A DNA stretch of 64,000 nt from a virus, in IMG/VR virus record IMGVR_UViG_3300010334_000023, positions 1-64,000 of that record; one strand, 5' to 3'. Positions 23,159 to 31,155 of the stretch are shown piece by piece. Below the pieces are notes generated by a model. It made no database searches. It saw only the letters and a program-made list of their open reading frames with translations, and had not been told where the DNA came from. Position numbers and translations under genes: made by a program. Each line of letters opens with the position of its first letter. Position 1 is the stretch's first letter.

Positions 23159-23419
23159 CTAAGAAAACCTCAGGCGAGCAGCCACGGCTTCTGTTTGGCT
23201 TAGATTGCGCAGCTCTACCGTCCATTCTGTGTGATACCTACCCCACTCGTTGGGCCAGATGGACAGCTTGCGCTCGTCCAATGCAGCGAGGTTCGCAAGA
23301 CACCATTCCCTGATATCAGGATGGCTTCTGAAGAAGTGGTGCATCATGTCGCTGCTGTCCATGGTTTCAGCCATGTCTGCGTTGGTAAGCACGGTTCCCA
23401 GACGCACAGTGTCAGGCAT
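23159..23419 (-). CDS. Hypothetical protein
   Basis: From ATG 23419, overlapping the gp39-like stop by 8 bp (ATGCCTGA), this encodes 86 residues containing HHFFRSHPDIREWCLANLA. No family recognised. Presumably translated with the topoisomerase large subunit. Confidence 0.55.
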   Translation of the reverse strand: MPDTVRLGTVLTNADMAETMDSSDMMHHFFRSHPDIREWCLANLAALDERKLSIWPNEWGRYHTEWTVELRNLSQTEAVAARLRFS

Positions 23420-25298
23420 CGAGCGCGATCCAATCCTTGCGAGCGTCTGCGCCCTTGGGATCAAATATCAGCTTGAGAGCATCGCCGAGACCACCGTCGT
23501 CGTTGATAGCTATCAGCTTGGGCTTGACAAGGCTGTGGCCCCAATCTGCTTCTTCCAACGAACCCAGACCCTTGGCTCGCGTTGGCTTTGGAGCACCCTT
23601 CCAGTCCCGGGCATCATAGGTGTGATAGTCGTCGGCGTACCAATAGTGCCTGTTCTTGCCCTTTTCCTGGATGATGAACGGCGTCTGCAGAGCATAGAAG
23701 AACGTGGGCAACTTGGGATCAAACAGCTCGGGCCAATGCAGATAAAAGAAATTGACCAGCAGCGCAGTGATGTTGGCACCATCTGGATCTTGGTCAGCTG
23801 CCAACCATACCTGTCCATAGCGCAGCGCTGCCCGATCTGCGCGTTGCCCAAGCGCCACACCGATGCTGGTCATGAGGTCCATGAGGATCTGATTGTCCAG
23901 CAATGCTTTTGGAGCTTCGCCGCGAACATTGAGGATCTTGCCTCTGAGTGGCAGCGCACCATGAACTTCTGGATCGCGCACAGCACTGACCATGGTCTTG
24001 GCACTGTCACCTTCCGTGATCAGCAACACGCACTTGGTGCGATCCTTGCCGTTGGCATCCAGCAGCTTGGGCACCTTGGTGCGCATCATCTTGCGAGCCT
24101 GCTTGGCCAGCTCTGCATCGTCTTTCTTCTGCGTGCGTGCGGCACAGCGAGCATAGATCTCGTCAATCCAAGCCTTGTTGGTCTTGATGATGTTTTTCAG
24201 CGTGGCTTCATCTTCCAACACGGTCTTGATATAGCCATCAACATCGTCGTTGATCAGCCGCGTCTTTGATTGGCTGTCAAAGTTTGGTGCATGCATCACA
24301 GTTACATTGTAGATCAACAGTCCATCTGCGATGTCTGAACGATTGGGTGTCAGTCCTCGACGCTTGCTCTCACGTTCCAGCGCACGTATCAATCCACCGT
24401 AGAACAGCCGCTTGAAGGTGTCAATATGCTGGCCGCCGTTGAACGCAGGGATATCGTTCACTGTGGTGTGCAGGTATTCGCCATCTTCGGCAAAATTAGG
24501 TACTAGGTAAAAGCTGCTCTTGAAATGCTTGTCCTTGACGTCGATGTTTATCACGGTTTTTCCGTCAAAGAACGTGCGAGCCACGGTTGGCTTAACTGCC
24601 ACGCGCGACCCATTGAAACTAAAGCGAATCTTTGGATGATTTGCCGCTATTTCTGTCATGCGTGCCTTGACGAAGGCCAAGGGCAGGTTGGCTTTCTTGA
24701 AAACATCCTTGCTGAGCTTGAACTCAACCGTGGTCCCTGTCTTACCACCATTCTTGGTGATCTTTGGTTCACGGATGTCCAGCTCGTCAAACGCAGCATT
24801 GCCCTCGCGGAACGTCTGCTGGAATCTCTGCCCGTCTCTGATGATGTCTATGGTGAAATGCTCACTGCAGCTGACCACGGTGCTGGCACCAATGCCATTG
24901 GTTCCGCGCACCTCCTCGCGAGCACCAAAGTTGCGTCCAGCGCGTGCCTGTGTGAGTGCCAACGTGGCTTTGTGCATGTTCTCGTTGTCGTCCCAGTCAA
25001 TGGGAATGCCGCGTCCATCATCGCTGACGGTAAACAGCATTTCCTTGGGATCATAGCTGACTTCCACGCTGGTACCATGACCGTGTCCAACCACTTCATC
25101 CAACGCATTGTCAAGTATCTCACGGAAAGCGCAGTAGACAGCTGGTGTCCAAGTCATCTCCATGGGTTTCAGCGCCTTGCCGTCCCAGTTGACGATGGTC
25201 TGGCTATGCGGGCTACGACTGCCCAGATACATCTCGGTGCGCAACCGGTGATGTTGGTAGTCGGTCAGCTTTTGGATATCGTTTGACTGTTTTTTCAT
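23412..25298 (-). CDS. 39: DNA topoisomerase II large subunit (T4 gp39-like, GyrB/ParE type)
   Basis: This 628-residue protein is the ATPase subunit of the phage topoisomerase. GHKL motifs are FREILDNALDEVV (59-70, with catalytic Glu60 and Mg-binding Asn64) and DDGRGIPI (93-100); GTNGIGAST is the ATP lid. The TOPRIM domain has LLITEGDSAK with Glu429 and DQDPDGAN with Asp502/504/506. Unlike T4, where the subunit is split into gp39 and gp60, it is one continuous frame. It pairs with gp52-like at 21 kb. Extended -10 promoter upstream. Confidence 0.95.
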   Translation of the reverse strand: MKKQSNDIQKLTDYQHHRLRTEMYLGSRSPHSQTIVNWDGKALKPMEMTWTPAVYCAFREILDNALDEVVGHGHGTSVEVSYDPKEMLFTVSDDGRGIPIDWDDNENMHKATLALTQARAGRNFGAREEVRGTNGIGASTVVSCSEHFTIDIIRDGQRFQQTFREGNAAFDELDIREPKITKNGGKTGTTVEFKLSKDVFKKANLPLAFVKARMTEIAANHPKIRFSFNGSRVAVKPTVARTFFDGKTVINIDVKDKHFKSSFYLVPNFAEDGEYLHTTVNDIPAFNGGQHIDTFKRLFYGGLIRALERESKRRGLTPNRSDIADGLLIYNVTVMHAPNFDSQSKTRLINDDVDGYIKTVLEDEATLKNIIKTNKAWIDEIYARCAARTQKKDDAELAKQARKMMRTKVPKLLDANGKDRTKCVLLITEGDSAKTMVSAVRDPEVHGALPLRGKILNVRGEAPKALLDNQILMDLMTSIGVALGQRADRAALRYGQVWLAADQDPDGANITALLVNFFYLHWPELFDPKLPTFFYALQTPFIIQEKGKNRHYWYADDYHTYDARDWKGAPKPTRAKGLGSLEEADWGHSLVKPKLIAINDDGGLGDALKLIFDPKGADARKDWIALDA

Positions 25299-25304
25299 CA
25301 GCTA

Positions 25305-25333
25305 GTTATAGCACAGTATCTGTGATCACACAA
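25305..25333 (-). promoter_or_regulatory. Sigma70-like promoter for topoisomerase large subunit
   Basis: TTGTGT (25333-25328), 17 bp, TATAAC (25310-25305) on the minus strand, with TGTGCTATAAC shared with the early promoter family. Confidence 0.65.
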
Positions 25334-25976
25334 GAGCCGGGTTCAGTACCGCCACTTTGATGTCACCTTTGGGGTAATTCTGCCTGTGAGCTGGCGGAGG
25401 AGTGATGCCCAATCGTTGGCACAGATGCAGGTTGTCCACCACGTCAAAGTCCACGTCTCGCTGTGCTGCGGCGTTGAGTATGCCGTTGTTCTGGAAATCT
25501 ATGTGCCACGCCATCCTGGTTAGGTCCTTGTACCAAACATAACTGGGATAGGTTATGTCAAACCCACCGCTGCGCATCCACCATCCCAGGCAGGCATCGT
25601 TGGATCTATGCACCATCACTATAGGGCAGTCGGGCCAGTTTACCTGCAGGAAGTCTATCTGAGTGGCGAACACATGGCTCTTGATTATCTTGATACCCCC
25701 ATTATTGCTGAAGATCCACGGGCGATCGAACTCAGCCTCGCATGCTTCCCTTGTATGCTGATCAAGCTGGTCGAACCAATCGCCAAATTCCATACCAGGA
25801 TCAAAATATGCGCCAAAGTGATTGAGTAGCTTGTTTCCGTTGCCGCTGCCAAAGTCGTAGTAGGTGCGATCTTCGCTGTAGTCTCCGCGATCTATGTCGG
25901 CGCCGTAGTAGATGTTCTTGACCACGCTGCTCCACTTGCTGCCGGGAGCGCCAGTGACGAATATGTATTTGGGCAT
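25326..25976 (-). CDS. P-loop sulfotransferase-like protein
   Basis: From ATG 25976 this encodes 216 residues. YIFVTGAPGSKWSSVV (4-19) has the form of the 5'-PSB loop of sulfotransferases (GxxGS...), and VMVHRSNDACLGWWMRSGG resembles the 3'-phosphate-binding VxRxPxd region. Such proteins in cyanophages and pelagiphages are annotated sulfotransferase-like, with no proven substrate. Last gene of the 29.3-25.3 kb operon; start overlaps DUF2061 stop (TGATG). Confidence 0.6.
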   Translation of the reverse strand: MPKYIFVTGAPGSKWSSVVKNIYYGADIDRGDYSEDRTYYDFGSGNGNKLLNHFGAYFDPGMEFGDWFDQLDQHTREACEAEFDRPWIFSNNGGIKIIKSHVFATQIDFLQVNWPDCPIVMVHRSNDACLGWWMRSGGFDITYPSYVWYKDLTRMAWHIDFQNNGILNAAAQRDVDFDVVDNLHLCQRLGITPPPAHRQNYPKGDIKVAVLNPALV

Positions 25977-26179
25977 CAGACTCTCTTTATGGTACTGAGC
26001 CAAGCTCGCTCATGCAGATAGTATAGCATGATCTTGCTAAAGAACTCAACACCAGATATGGTCAATGCCAGCTGTGCTTGTCCAGTGACCCACCAACTCA
26101 CCACAAAGGTGTCAAGGGTACCCACTGCTCGCCAGCTGACAGCTTTGGCGATCAACAGCATGTCTCTGGAGATCTTCAT
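25976..26179 (-). CDS. DUF2061 membrane protein
   Basis: This 67-residue protein matches DUF2061: KAVSWRAVGTLDTFVVSWWV, then GVEFFSKIMLYYLHERAW at the C-terminus. Two transmembrane helices are predicted at about 18-34 and 38-54. In bacteria DUF2061 genes sit next to sulfate-assimilation and sulfotransferase genes, so its place beside a sulfotransferase-like gene is notable. Function of the family unknown. Confidence 0.85.
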   Translation of the reverse strand: MKISRDMLLIAKAVSWRAVGTLDTFVVSWWVTGQAQLALTISGVEFFSKIMLYYLHERAWLSTIKRV

Positions 26180-26859
26180 AGCGGGTAAATGGTGCCGTAG
26201 TTTGCGGCTGCCAACAGCTCACGTGTCTTGGCAGTCTTGCGTCCGGTTACCTGCAGGGCTGGACGTATCTTGCGGCTGGCATTGGCCGTGGCATGAGGCA
26301 CGTTAGGCCAATCAAACACATGCGCATCGCCTGCGCGCCACCTGTCATAGACCAAGTTGCCATACATGTAGAACTGTCCAGGTTCCCAGTCCTCTAGCAT
26401 CACCGTGAGCCTTATCACGTTGTCAGGTTCAGCATCCACGTCCCAGAGCTTGTCTATGTGCATGTTAAACATGTCACCCAGCTTCTGCACATGAACTCGT
26501 ATCTTTGGCTGCTCTATGGCAAAGAAATCAACCATCTTGCTGAGAACTGGATAGTCACTCAGCTGATCCCACATGTGAGTTATGGTCATCTTGGGATCAC
26601 CGCCTACCACAGCTATGTCTCTTTCCTCTTGGGCCAGCATGGGGCTATAACGCAGATCGTTTGGTCCGTAGAACTTGCGAGTCTCCCAGTTCATGGGCAG
26701 TGCTTTGGTCTTGATGTCGTCAATCTCAGCCTGCCAGTCCCCGGTAAATCTACCAAGCTTGGTGAACCAATCGCCCGGTCTGTCCTCGCGCCACTTGTCA
26801 AAATGGTAGTTGCTGCGCTCAACTGTCCAAGCCCAGCTGCTGTCATGTTCCTGTGTCAT
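26176..26859 (-). CDS. 2OG-Fe(II) oxygenase-like protein (AspH type)
   Basis: This 227-residue protein has MHIDKLWD (H-x-D) near 133-140, an FxMYGNLVYDRWRAGDAHVF beta-strand pair, then VPHATANASRKIRPALQVTG with the distal His and an Arg for 2-oxoglutarate. This is the double-stranded beta-helix layout of aspartyl/asparaginyl beta-hydroxylase-like enzymes. It lies inside the symporter-amidohydrolase operon with 4 bp overlaps on both sides, so a protein or small-molecule hydroxylation step tied to that cassette is possible. Confidence 0.75.
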   Translation of the reverse strand: MTQEHDSSWAWTVERSNYHFDKWREDRPGDWFTKLGRFTGDWQAEIDDIKTKALPMNWETRKFYGPNDLRYSPMLAQEERDIAVVGGDPKMTITHMWDQLSDYPVLSKMVDFFAIEQPKIRVHVQKLGDMFNMHIDKLWDVDAEPDNVIRLTVMLEDWEPGQFYMYGNLVYDRWRAGDAHVFDWPNVPHATANASRKIRPALQVTGRKTAKTRELLAAANYGTIYPL

Positions 26860-27866
26860 CTGTCTGTGTCTTTCTCTATGAACAATCTCTGTGCGTTCTT
26901 GTAGGCTATCTGCTCTGCCACATCAGCGTCAAGCTGTCCTAGTATCTCGCGCCAAGTGTCAATGATGATGTCATAGTGCTGCCAGCGCCAGTCCTTGTGG
27001 CAATCAGTGGCAAACAGCATGCGATCGGGCCACTTGGTCATGATGTGTCGCCACTGGTAATTTATCCTGCCATCGAGGTCTATCACCGGAGAACCCAGCT
27101 TGCTCTGTTTCTGCTTGCTGGTTGGTCCCGCGCCATTGGGCCAGAAACCTCGCCAAGTGTACCACCACCGCCCCACGTGTATGAGATCCTTCTTGCTCAG
27201 CAACAGATACACGTTGTCAAAGCGGTTAAGCAGCTCATTGCTGTAGACGGCACGTCCAAACCCACAGTGCGCGATCATAAAGTTGATGCGGGGGTATCGC
27301 TCGAACAGTGCGAAGAATCCAGGATGGTCTCGCTCCCAGTCATAGAACTCCCAGTGAAGCATCACCGGAATGCCCTTGCCGTCCAGTGCGTCCATGAGAT
27401 CAAGGAAGTTAGGCGACAAGGGATTGATGTAGCGTTCACCACGCAGCGTGGTTTCGTTGCCCCACTTGCCCGGATGCTTGTCGGCATGCACGCACTGCAG
27501 TTCGCCTATGAAGTGATAGAGGCCGCTGTCGCAGCCAGCTATGGCCTGCTCCACGAAACGCGCCCTGATATCATCCCTGTGATCAAAGCCTTTGGGTGCT
27601 CCCAGCACGAACATGTCAGGATATCGATTCTTGATATCTATCATGTGTTGCGTGCTGTCGTGTGGCTGCTGCTGCCTAGCAAAGATCATCATCTGGATGA
27701 CGTTGTGCTGGTGCATCTTGGCCACAACGTCCTCGCCGGATCTGGTAGCACTGAACTGCATCATGGCATCTATCAGAGGACCTTCATACTTCTTGCGCGG
27801 TCCACAGAAAAGACCGTTCAACTTGATCCTCAGATATTTCGCCGCGTTCTTGACGTCTGACCACAT
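26856..27866 (-). CDS. Amidohydrolase-family protein (amidohydrolase 2 type) lacking the HxH motif
   Basis: This 336-residue TIM-barrel protein resembles amidohydrolase-2 (ACMSD-like) hydrolases or decarboxylases. Visible barrel motifs are FIGELQ (Glu), PVMLHWEF (His), FMIAHCGFG (His) and MLFATDCHKDW (Asp). The usual strand-1 IDxHxH is replaced by LIDAMMQF, so two metal ligands are missing. It may be inactive, use a different metal set, or bind rather than turn over ligand. It is coupled to the oxygenase gene and 22 bp after the symporter gene. Substrate unknown. Confidence 0.75.
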   Translation of the reverse strand: MWSDVKNAAKYLRIKLNGLFCGPRKKYEGPLIDAMMQFSATRSGEDVVAKMHQHNVIQMMIFARQQQPHDSTQHMIDIKNRYPDMFVLGAPKGFDHRDDIRARFVEQAIAGCDSGLYHFIGELQCVHADKHPGKWGNETTLRGERYINPLSPNFLDLMDALDGKGIPVMLHWEFYDWERDHPGFFALFERYPRINFMIAHCGFGRAVYSNELLNRFDNVYLLLSKKDLIHVGRWWYTWRGFWPNGAGPTSKQKQSKLGSPVIDLDGRINYQWRHIMTKWPDRMLFATDCHKDWRWQHYDIIIDTWREILGQLDADVAEQIAYKNAQRLFIEKDTDR

Positions 27867-27888
27867 GTTAGCAGTTCCTATTTAAGGT

Positions 27889-29346
27889 TTATATAGCCAA
27901 GGCAGCTGGCCGCGGAGCAGTGAGATAGCTCACCACCACGTTGGCCGCCGCGCTGCCGATCACCTGCACTCCTGTGCCTATGACCATTATCACTGGTCCA
28001 CCACCGAACAGCAAACCATACACATAGATCGGGCTGCCAATGCAGATTCCAACGAATGCGCCAGCATAAAAGCCCCAGCGAGTGATGAAGTTGCGTGCCA
28101 GCAGTGCGATCACATAGTTGCCAGCCAGTGACAGTCCTATGGCCTTGCCAAACATGAAGAAAGTACCGATATCCAATCCGGGTATGTTTGCCATGGCGAT
28201 ACCAACCGCTGCCAGTATGAACATGGCAGCGAAACCCCAGCGCATTGGGTTGTCGGCCTTGGCCGCGTCGTGGAAATCATTGCTGCTGATGGTAGCACTG
28301 GTCATCAATATGGTATCGATCAAGCTAACCAAACCGCTGAAGACCACTGCTAGATACATCAGTGCCAACCAAGGGCCTACCACGGTGGCCATCATGATGA
28401 TGTTGATGAACTGTGTGTTTGGACCAGTGACACCAACATGCATGCCAGCAGCCAAGAATCCAAGACCGCCGCCAATGATAGGCAGTGGCAACCAATAAAA
28501 TGGAGCCAAGATGAAAGCAGGGATGATGGTGTTCTTTTTCTGGCTTAGAGCATTCTCATAGAACGCATGATCAGTCCATGGTCCCATGAAATGTCCTACC
28601 ACGGTTGGCACACCAAAGCCCATTAACACACCCAGGGCGAAGCTGTTGCCCCAGAGAGTGGTACCATTACCCGTGACGCCTCCCAGTCCTGCCCACACCG
28701 GCTCGAGACCAGTGGTTCCGAAAACCGTGATGGCTATGATAGCCATACCAATCCAGATAACACCAATCTTGACCATGTCAGTGATGAACGTAGCCTTGAT
28801 GCCGCCGCGCAAGGTATAAACCAGCGCTATGGCTACTAGGAACACGCTGGTGATCAGCGGGCTCAGCCCTGTCAAGAACTCCACGCTCTTGCTGCCCGCG
28901 AACAGGCTGAACGTGACCTGCTGCACAGTACTTACGGTTATCTGTGCAACTATGATGAACTGCACGATCTTGCCCAGACGTGTGCCCAGGAACTGGCTGA
29001 GTGTATAGCCATCTGGATACTTGTTGCGGAAGTAATTCACACCAAAAGCAAATATCATCAGCGTCAAGAAGTTACCGATGCTGAAATAGAACAGTCCAGT
29101 TAAACCATTGGTATATGCCTGTTGTGCTGCTACAAACAGCCCCGGAGCCTGTATCCATGCTGCTCCTGCTCCCATGCTGCCCTGCAGCCAGCCTATCTTG
29201 CGATTGGCCACAAGGAAGGATTCCTTGTCTTTGTTGTATCCCCTGCTGTACCAGCTGGTCACAGCAAATATGAACAGAGCATAGGCCGCAATGACAGTGA
29301 AACCTGTCATTGGACTGAACATTGGGAACATGTGCGCGATATCCAT
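27889..29346 (-). CDS. Sodium:solute symporter (SSS family)
   Basis: This 485-residue integral membrane protein has about 13 hydrophobic segments and clear SSS features: SWYSRGYNKDKESFLVANRK after TM1, GAGAAWIQAPGLFVAA in TM2, and VYTLRGGIKATFITDMVKIG (the conserved SSS stretch with GG-x-A-T...TD). Overall length and layout match bacterial symporters for urea, proline, pantothenate or carboxylates; the substrate cannot be fixed. It is the first gene of an operon with amidohydrolase, oxygenase, DUF2061 and sulfotransferase-like genes. GGAG precedes the ATG. A complete transporter is unusual in a phage and suggests nutrient uptake during infection. Confidence 0.93.
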   Translation of the reverse strand: MDIAHMFPMFSPMTGFTVIAAYALFIFAVTSWYSRGYNKDKESFLVANRKIGWLQGSMGAGAAWIQAPGLFVAAQQAYTNGLTGLFYFSIGNFLTLMIFAFGVNYFRNKYPDGYTLSQFLGTRLGKIVQFIIVAQITVSTVQQVTFSLFAGSKSVEFLTGLSPLITSVFLVAIALVYTLRGGIKATFITDMVKIGVIWIGMAIIAITVFGTTGLEPVWAGLGGVTGNGTTLWGNSFALGVLMGFGVPTVVGHFMGPWTDHAFYENALSQKKNTIIPAFILAPFYWLPLPIIGGGLGFLAAGMHVGVTGPNTQFINIIMMATVVGPWLALMYLAVVFSGLVSLIDTILMTSATISSNDFHDAAKADNPMRWGFAAMFILAAVGIAMANIPGLDIGTFFMFGKAIGLSLAGNYVIALLARNFITRWGFYAGAFVGICIGSPIYVYGLLFGGGPVIMVIGTGVQVIGSAAANVVVSYLTAPRPAALAI

Positions 29347-29429
29347 TCTTTTCTCCAGATTATTTGATCATCACCGAGATGATATATGCTATATATGTAA
29401 AAATATCGGCTCTAGTGGAAGAAATCAAT

Positions 29430-30203
29430 ATGAACAGAAGAATAAACGAGCATCTGGTGAAAAATCTCAAGGCCACGTTCAATTTAGAGCGCTGGCGCGA
29501 GATAAACGAGCAAATCAGCAGAGAAACGCTGCTGGAGAGACTGCCATGGACCAGCAAGCGCAGAGAGAAGTTCACTCAGATGCTAGCCAGCACCTTTGGT
29601 GTCGCTGCTGAGCTGCGCGGCACGGTGGCAGAACTGACCAACAGCCTGGATCAAGCCTACTGTGAGCATTTCTGGCAGAAAGTTTGGCAGCCGCGTACCG
29701 AGAATTACACCTATACTGGTTGGCAGGCAGTTGATGAGATACTGAGCAGGAATCCAAGGTCAGTGTTGGACGTTGGCTGCGGTTATAACCAGTTCAAGAC
29801 CAAGATACCAAACCTAGTCGGCATAGACAAGTACAACCCTGCTGCTGACTACATGGTCGACATCTTGGACTTTGATGTCGACCCTGAAAGCTATGATGCT
29901 GTCATGGTATTTGGTAGCATAAACTTTGGCGACTATGAGGATGTGGCCTGTAGGTTTGCCAAGGTCTTTGAGCTCACTGCGCCTGGTGGCAGGATATATG
30001 TACGAGCCAATCCCGGCTACAGCCACCCCACTGGCCCATGGATAGACATATTTGCCTGGGACTTTGCCACAGCTCATCGCGTGGCCAAGGACAACAATGC
30101 CACTATGTTGACGTTCAAGCATGACCAAGATCAGCCACAGGATAGCAGCGTTGATCCGGGTCACGGCCAAGGTAATCGTCTTTATTTTGTCTATGAGAAG
30201 TGA
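29430..30203 (+). CDS. SAM-dependent methyltransferase
   Basis: From the ATG at 29430 (GGAAGAAATCAAT upstream) this encodes 257 residues. The class I methyltransferase core starts at SVLDVGCGYNQFKTKI, followed by VGIDKYNPAADYMVDILDFD (acidic ribose-binding end of strand 2) and YDAVMVFGSINFGD (motif IV-like). An N-terminal helical domain of about 90 residues precedes it. Target unknown; no nucleic-acid-specific NPPY/DPPY motif, so small-molecule, sugar or protein methylation is more likely than DNA. It converges with the tmRNA, only 2 bp from its terminal stem. Confidence 0.82.
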   Translation: MNRRINEHLVKNLKATFNLERWREINEQISRETLLERLPWTSKRREKFTQMLASTFGVAAELRGTVAELTNSLDQAYCEHFWQKVWQPRTENYTYTGWQAVDEILSRNPRSVLDVGCGYNQFKTKIPNLVGIDKYNPAADYMVDILDFDVDPESYDAVMVFGSINFGDYEDVACRFAKVFELTAPGGRIYVRANPGYSHPTGPWIDIFAWDFATAHRVAKDNNATMLTFKHDQDQPQDSSVDPGHGQGNRLYFVYEK

Positions 30204-30205
30204 GT

Positions 30206-30533
30206 GATGGGTTTATTCTGTTTCCAAGGAAACCCATCGAAAACTCATTGAGGTTACGCCGCTAGGCGAATCTCAGATGCAACGAAGTTGTCGTTTGCAG
30301 TTAGAAAATTGGACAATCCGGTTACCCGGAGGCGTGCCTAACCTGCTGACTCCTGCTACCCTTTACACGTCTGTCGATCCTATTTCGCCCCCATCAAAGA
30401 TACACACCTAAAGCTAGAATGCCTCATAGGGTCACGAAGCAACTAGGGACTTCAACCCTCGCATGTATCTATGGTGGAGGCGCCGGGTACCGCCCCCGGG
30501 TCCAGACCGCTTATTACGATGCTATCAACATCA
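30206..30533 (-). ncRNA. ssrA: Circularly permuted (two-piece) tmRNA
   Basis: Read on the minus strand, the acceptor piece comes first (about 30533 to 30472) and ends in the T-arm and CGCCTCCACCA; a spacer follows (30471-30393); the coding piece starts GGGGGCG at 30392 and runs to about 30206. GGGGGCG and CGCCTCC form the 7-bp acceptor stem with a G3-U70 pair and A73, the alanyl-tRNA synthetase determinants. The coding piece carries GATCGAC, a GTTAG/CTAAC pseudoknot-like pairing and the tag frame at 30298-30254. The spacer ends pair over 7 bp (30470-30464 with 30404-30398), as expected for a permuted precursor cut into two RNAs. A 9-bp stem (30206-30238) closes the 3' side. Permuted tmRNAs are typical of alphaproteobacteria. 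Exact outer ends are estimates. Confidence 0.93.
30254..30298 (-). other. tmRNA tag reading frame
   Basis: From the resume codon GCA at 30298 the frame encodes ANDNFVASEIRLAA and TAA. ANDN at the start and LAA at the end are the hallmarks of proteobacterial SsrA degradation tags (ClpXP recognition of the terminal LAA). Confidence 0.93.
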
Positions 30534-30534
30534 A

Positions 30535-30759
30535 CTAGGTATTTATAGCAGGTTTTTTGTACAAGTCAACCCTGGCCCACTCGCAGCTGCACTTAACATC
30601 GCAGAATCCCAGATTGCGCTGGGCGTTGTGGTACAGTGGTGCCCAATAGCTCCACTGCCGGTCACCACCCTGGAACTGGTGCAGTATGGCTTCGGTTGGC
30701 TTACCGCAATGGCTGCAGGGCTGTCCCTGGATCCAGGTCATAGTTGGAGTTGGCTGCAT
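30535..30759 (-). CDS. Small zinc-finger-like protein
   Basis: This encodes 74 residues with CSHC (15-18) and FCDVKCSCEW (52-61), a likely four-cysteine zinc site of the treble-clef/MYM style. Its start is 3 bases after the LSm-like stop, so they are co-transcribed. The 3' end of the gene overlaps the late promoter of the tmRNA. Function unknown. Confidence 0.65.
   Translation of the reverse strand: MQPTPTMTWIQGQPCSHCGKPTEAILHQFQGGDRQWSYWAPLYHNAQRNLGFCDVKCSCEWARVDLYKKPAINT
30540..30547 (-). promoter_or_regulatory. Late promoter (perfect TATAAATA) for tmRNA
   Basis: The exact T4 late consensus TATAAATA reads on the minus strand at 30547-30540. Initiation 6-7 bp downstream would start at about 30533, exactly where the acceptor piece is expected to begin. 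Confidence 0.8.
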
Positions 30760-30762
30760 CTA

Positions 30763-31101
30763 TCAAGCAAACTTGCTGGGAATGCCACCTGCGGGTATGC
30801 TCAAGCTGCTGGTCATGCTGAGATAGCTCTTCTTAACGCTGTCTTCTGTCAGAGTGATGAACAGCACATGGCTCAGGCTGACTTTGAGCTTGGCATCCAC
30901 GGTTACCGTGAGAGCGAAGCCAGGCATCAGCTGCATACCCATGCGGCCCGTGTTAGGGTCTACGCTGATCTGCACGCTAAGCGGCTTGTTCATGGTTATA
31001 GTGTTCTCGTCAGCTGCTGTGATCTTGGTGATTATCTCTTCTCCGCTGGTCATCTTGACCGTGCAGATGTCGTCTACCTTCCAGGATTTCTCTATGAGCA
31101 T
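30763..31101 (-). CDS. LSm/Hfq-like protein
   Basis: This 112-residue protein has an Sm1-like motif (VKMTSGEEIITKI, about 15-27), then TITMNKPLSVQI as in the Sm fold third strand and a long strand pair MGMQLMPGFALTVTV. Similar Sm-fold proteins are common in T4-like cyanophages. Sm-fold proteins form rings that bind U-rich or A-rich RNA. AGGAG precedes the ATG, and a TTGCGC-17-TAAAAT promoter lies upstream. Confidence 0.7.
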   Translation of the reverse strand: MLIEKSWKVDDICTVKMTSGEEIITKITAADENTITMNKPLSVQISVDPNTGRMGMQLMPGFALTVTVDAKLKVSLSHVLFITLTEDSVKKSYLSMTSSLSIPAGGIPSKFA

Positions 31102-31124
31102 GTTGGTTCTCCTATGCGTGCTTG

Positions 31125-31153
31125 ATTTTACGGTGCAGCCAGCTGTCGCGCAA
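31125..31153 (-). promoter_or_regulatory. Probable sigma70-like promoter for LSm-like gene
   Basis: TTGCGC (31153-31148), 17 bp, TAAAAT (31130-31125) on the minus strand, 24 bp before the ATG. Confidence 0.5.
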
Positions 31154-31155
31154 TA

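Noticed and set aside
23250-24269. Plus-strand frame of about 340 codons opposite the topoisomerase large subunit
   Set aside because: Lies wholly inside the gp39-like TOPRIM region on the other strand; no start context and no protein-like motifs.
26976-27860. Plus-strand frame opposite the amidohydrolase
   Set aside because: Shadow of the amidohydrolase gene; composition typical of antisense translation.
30206-30238. Stem-loop read as a plain terminator of the methyltransferase gene
   Set aside because: It lies at the 3' end of the tmRNA coding piece and lacks a T-run on the plus strand; more likely part of the tmRNA, although a dual role is possible.
30463-31125. Plus-strand frame across the tmRNA acceptor piece and LSm-like gene
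   Set aside because: Runs antisense through a structured RNA gene and two real minus-strand genes.
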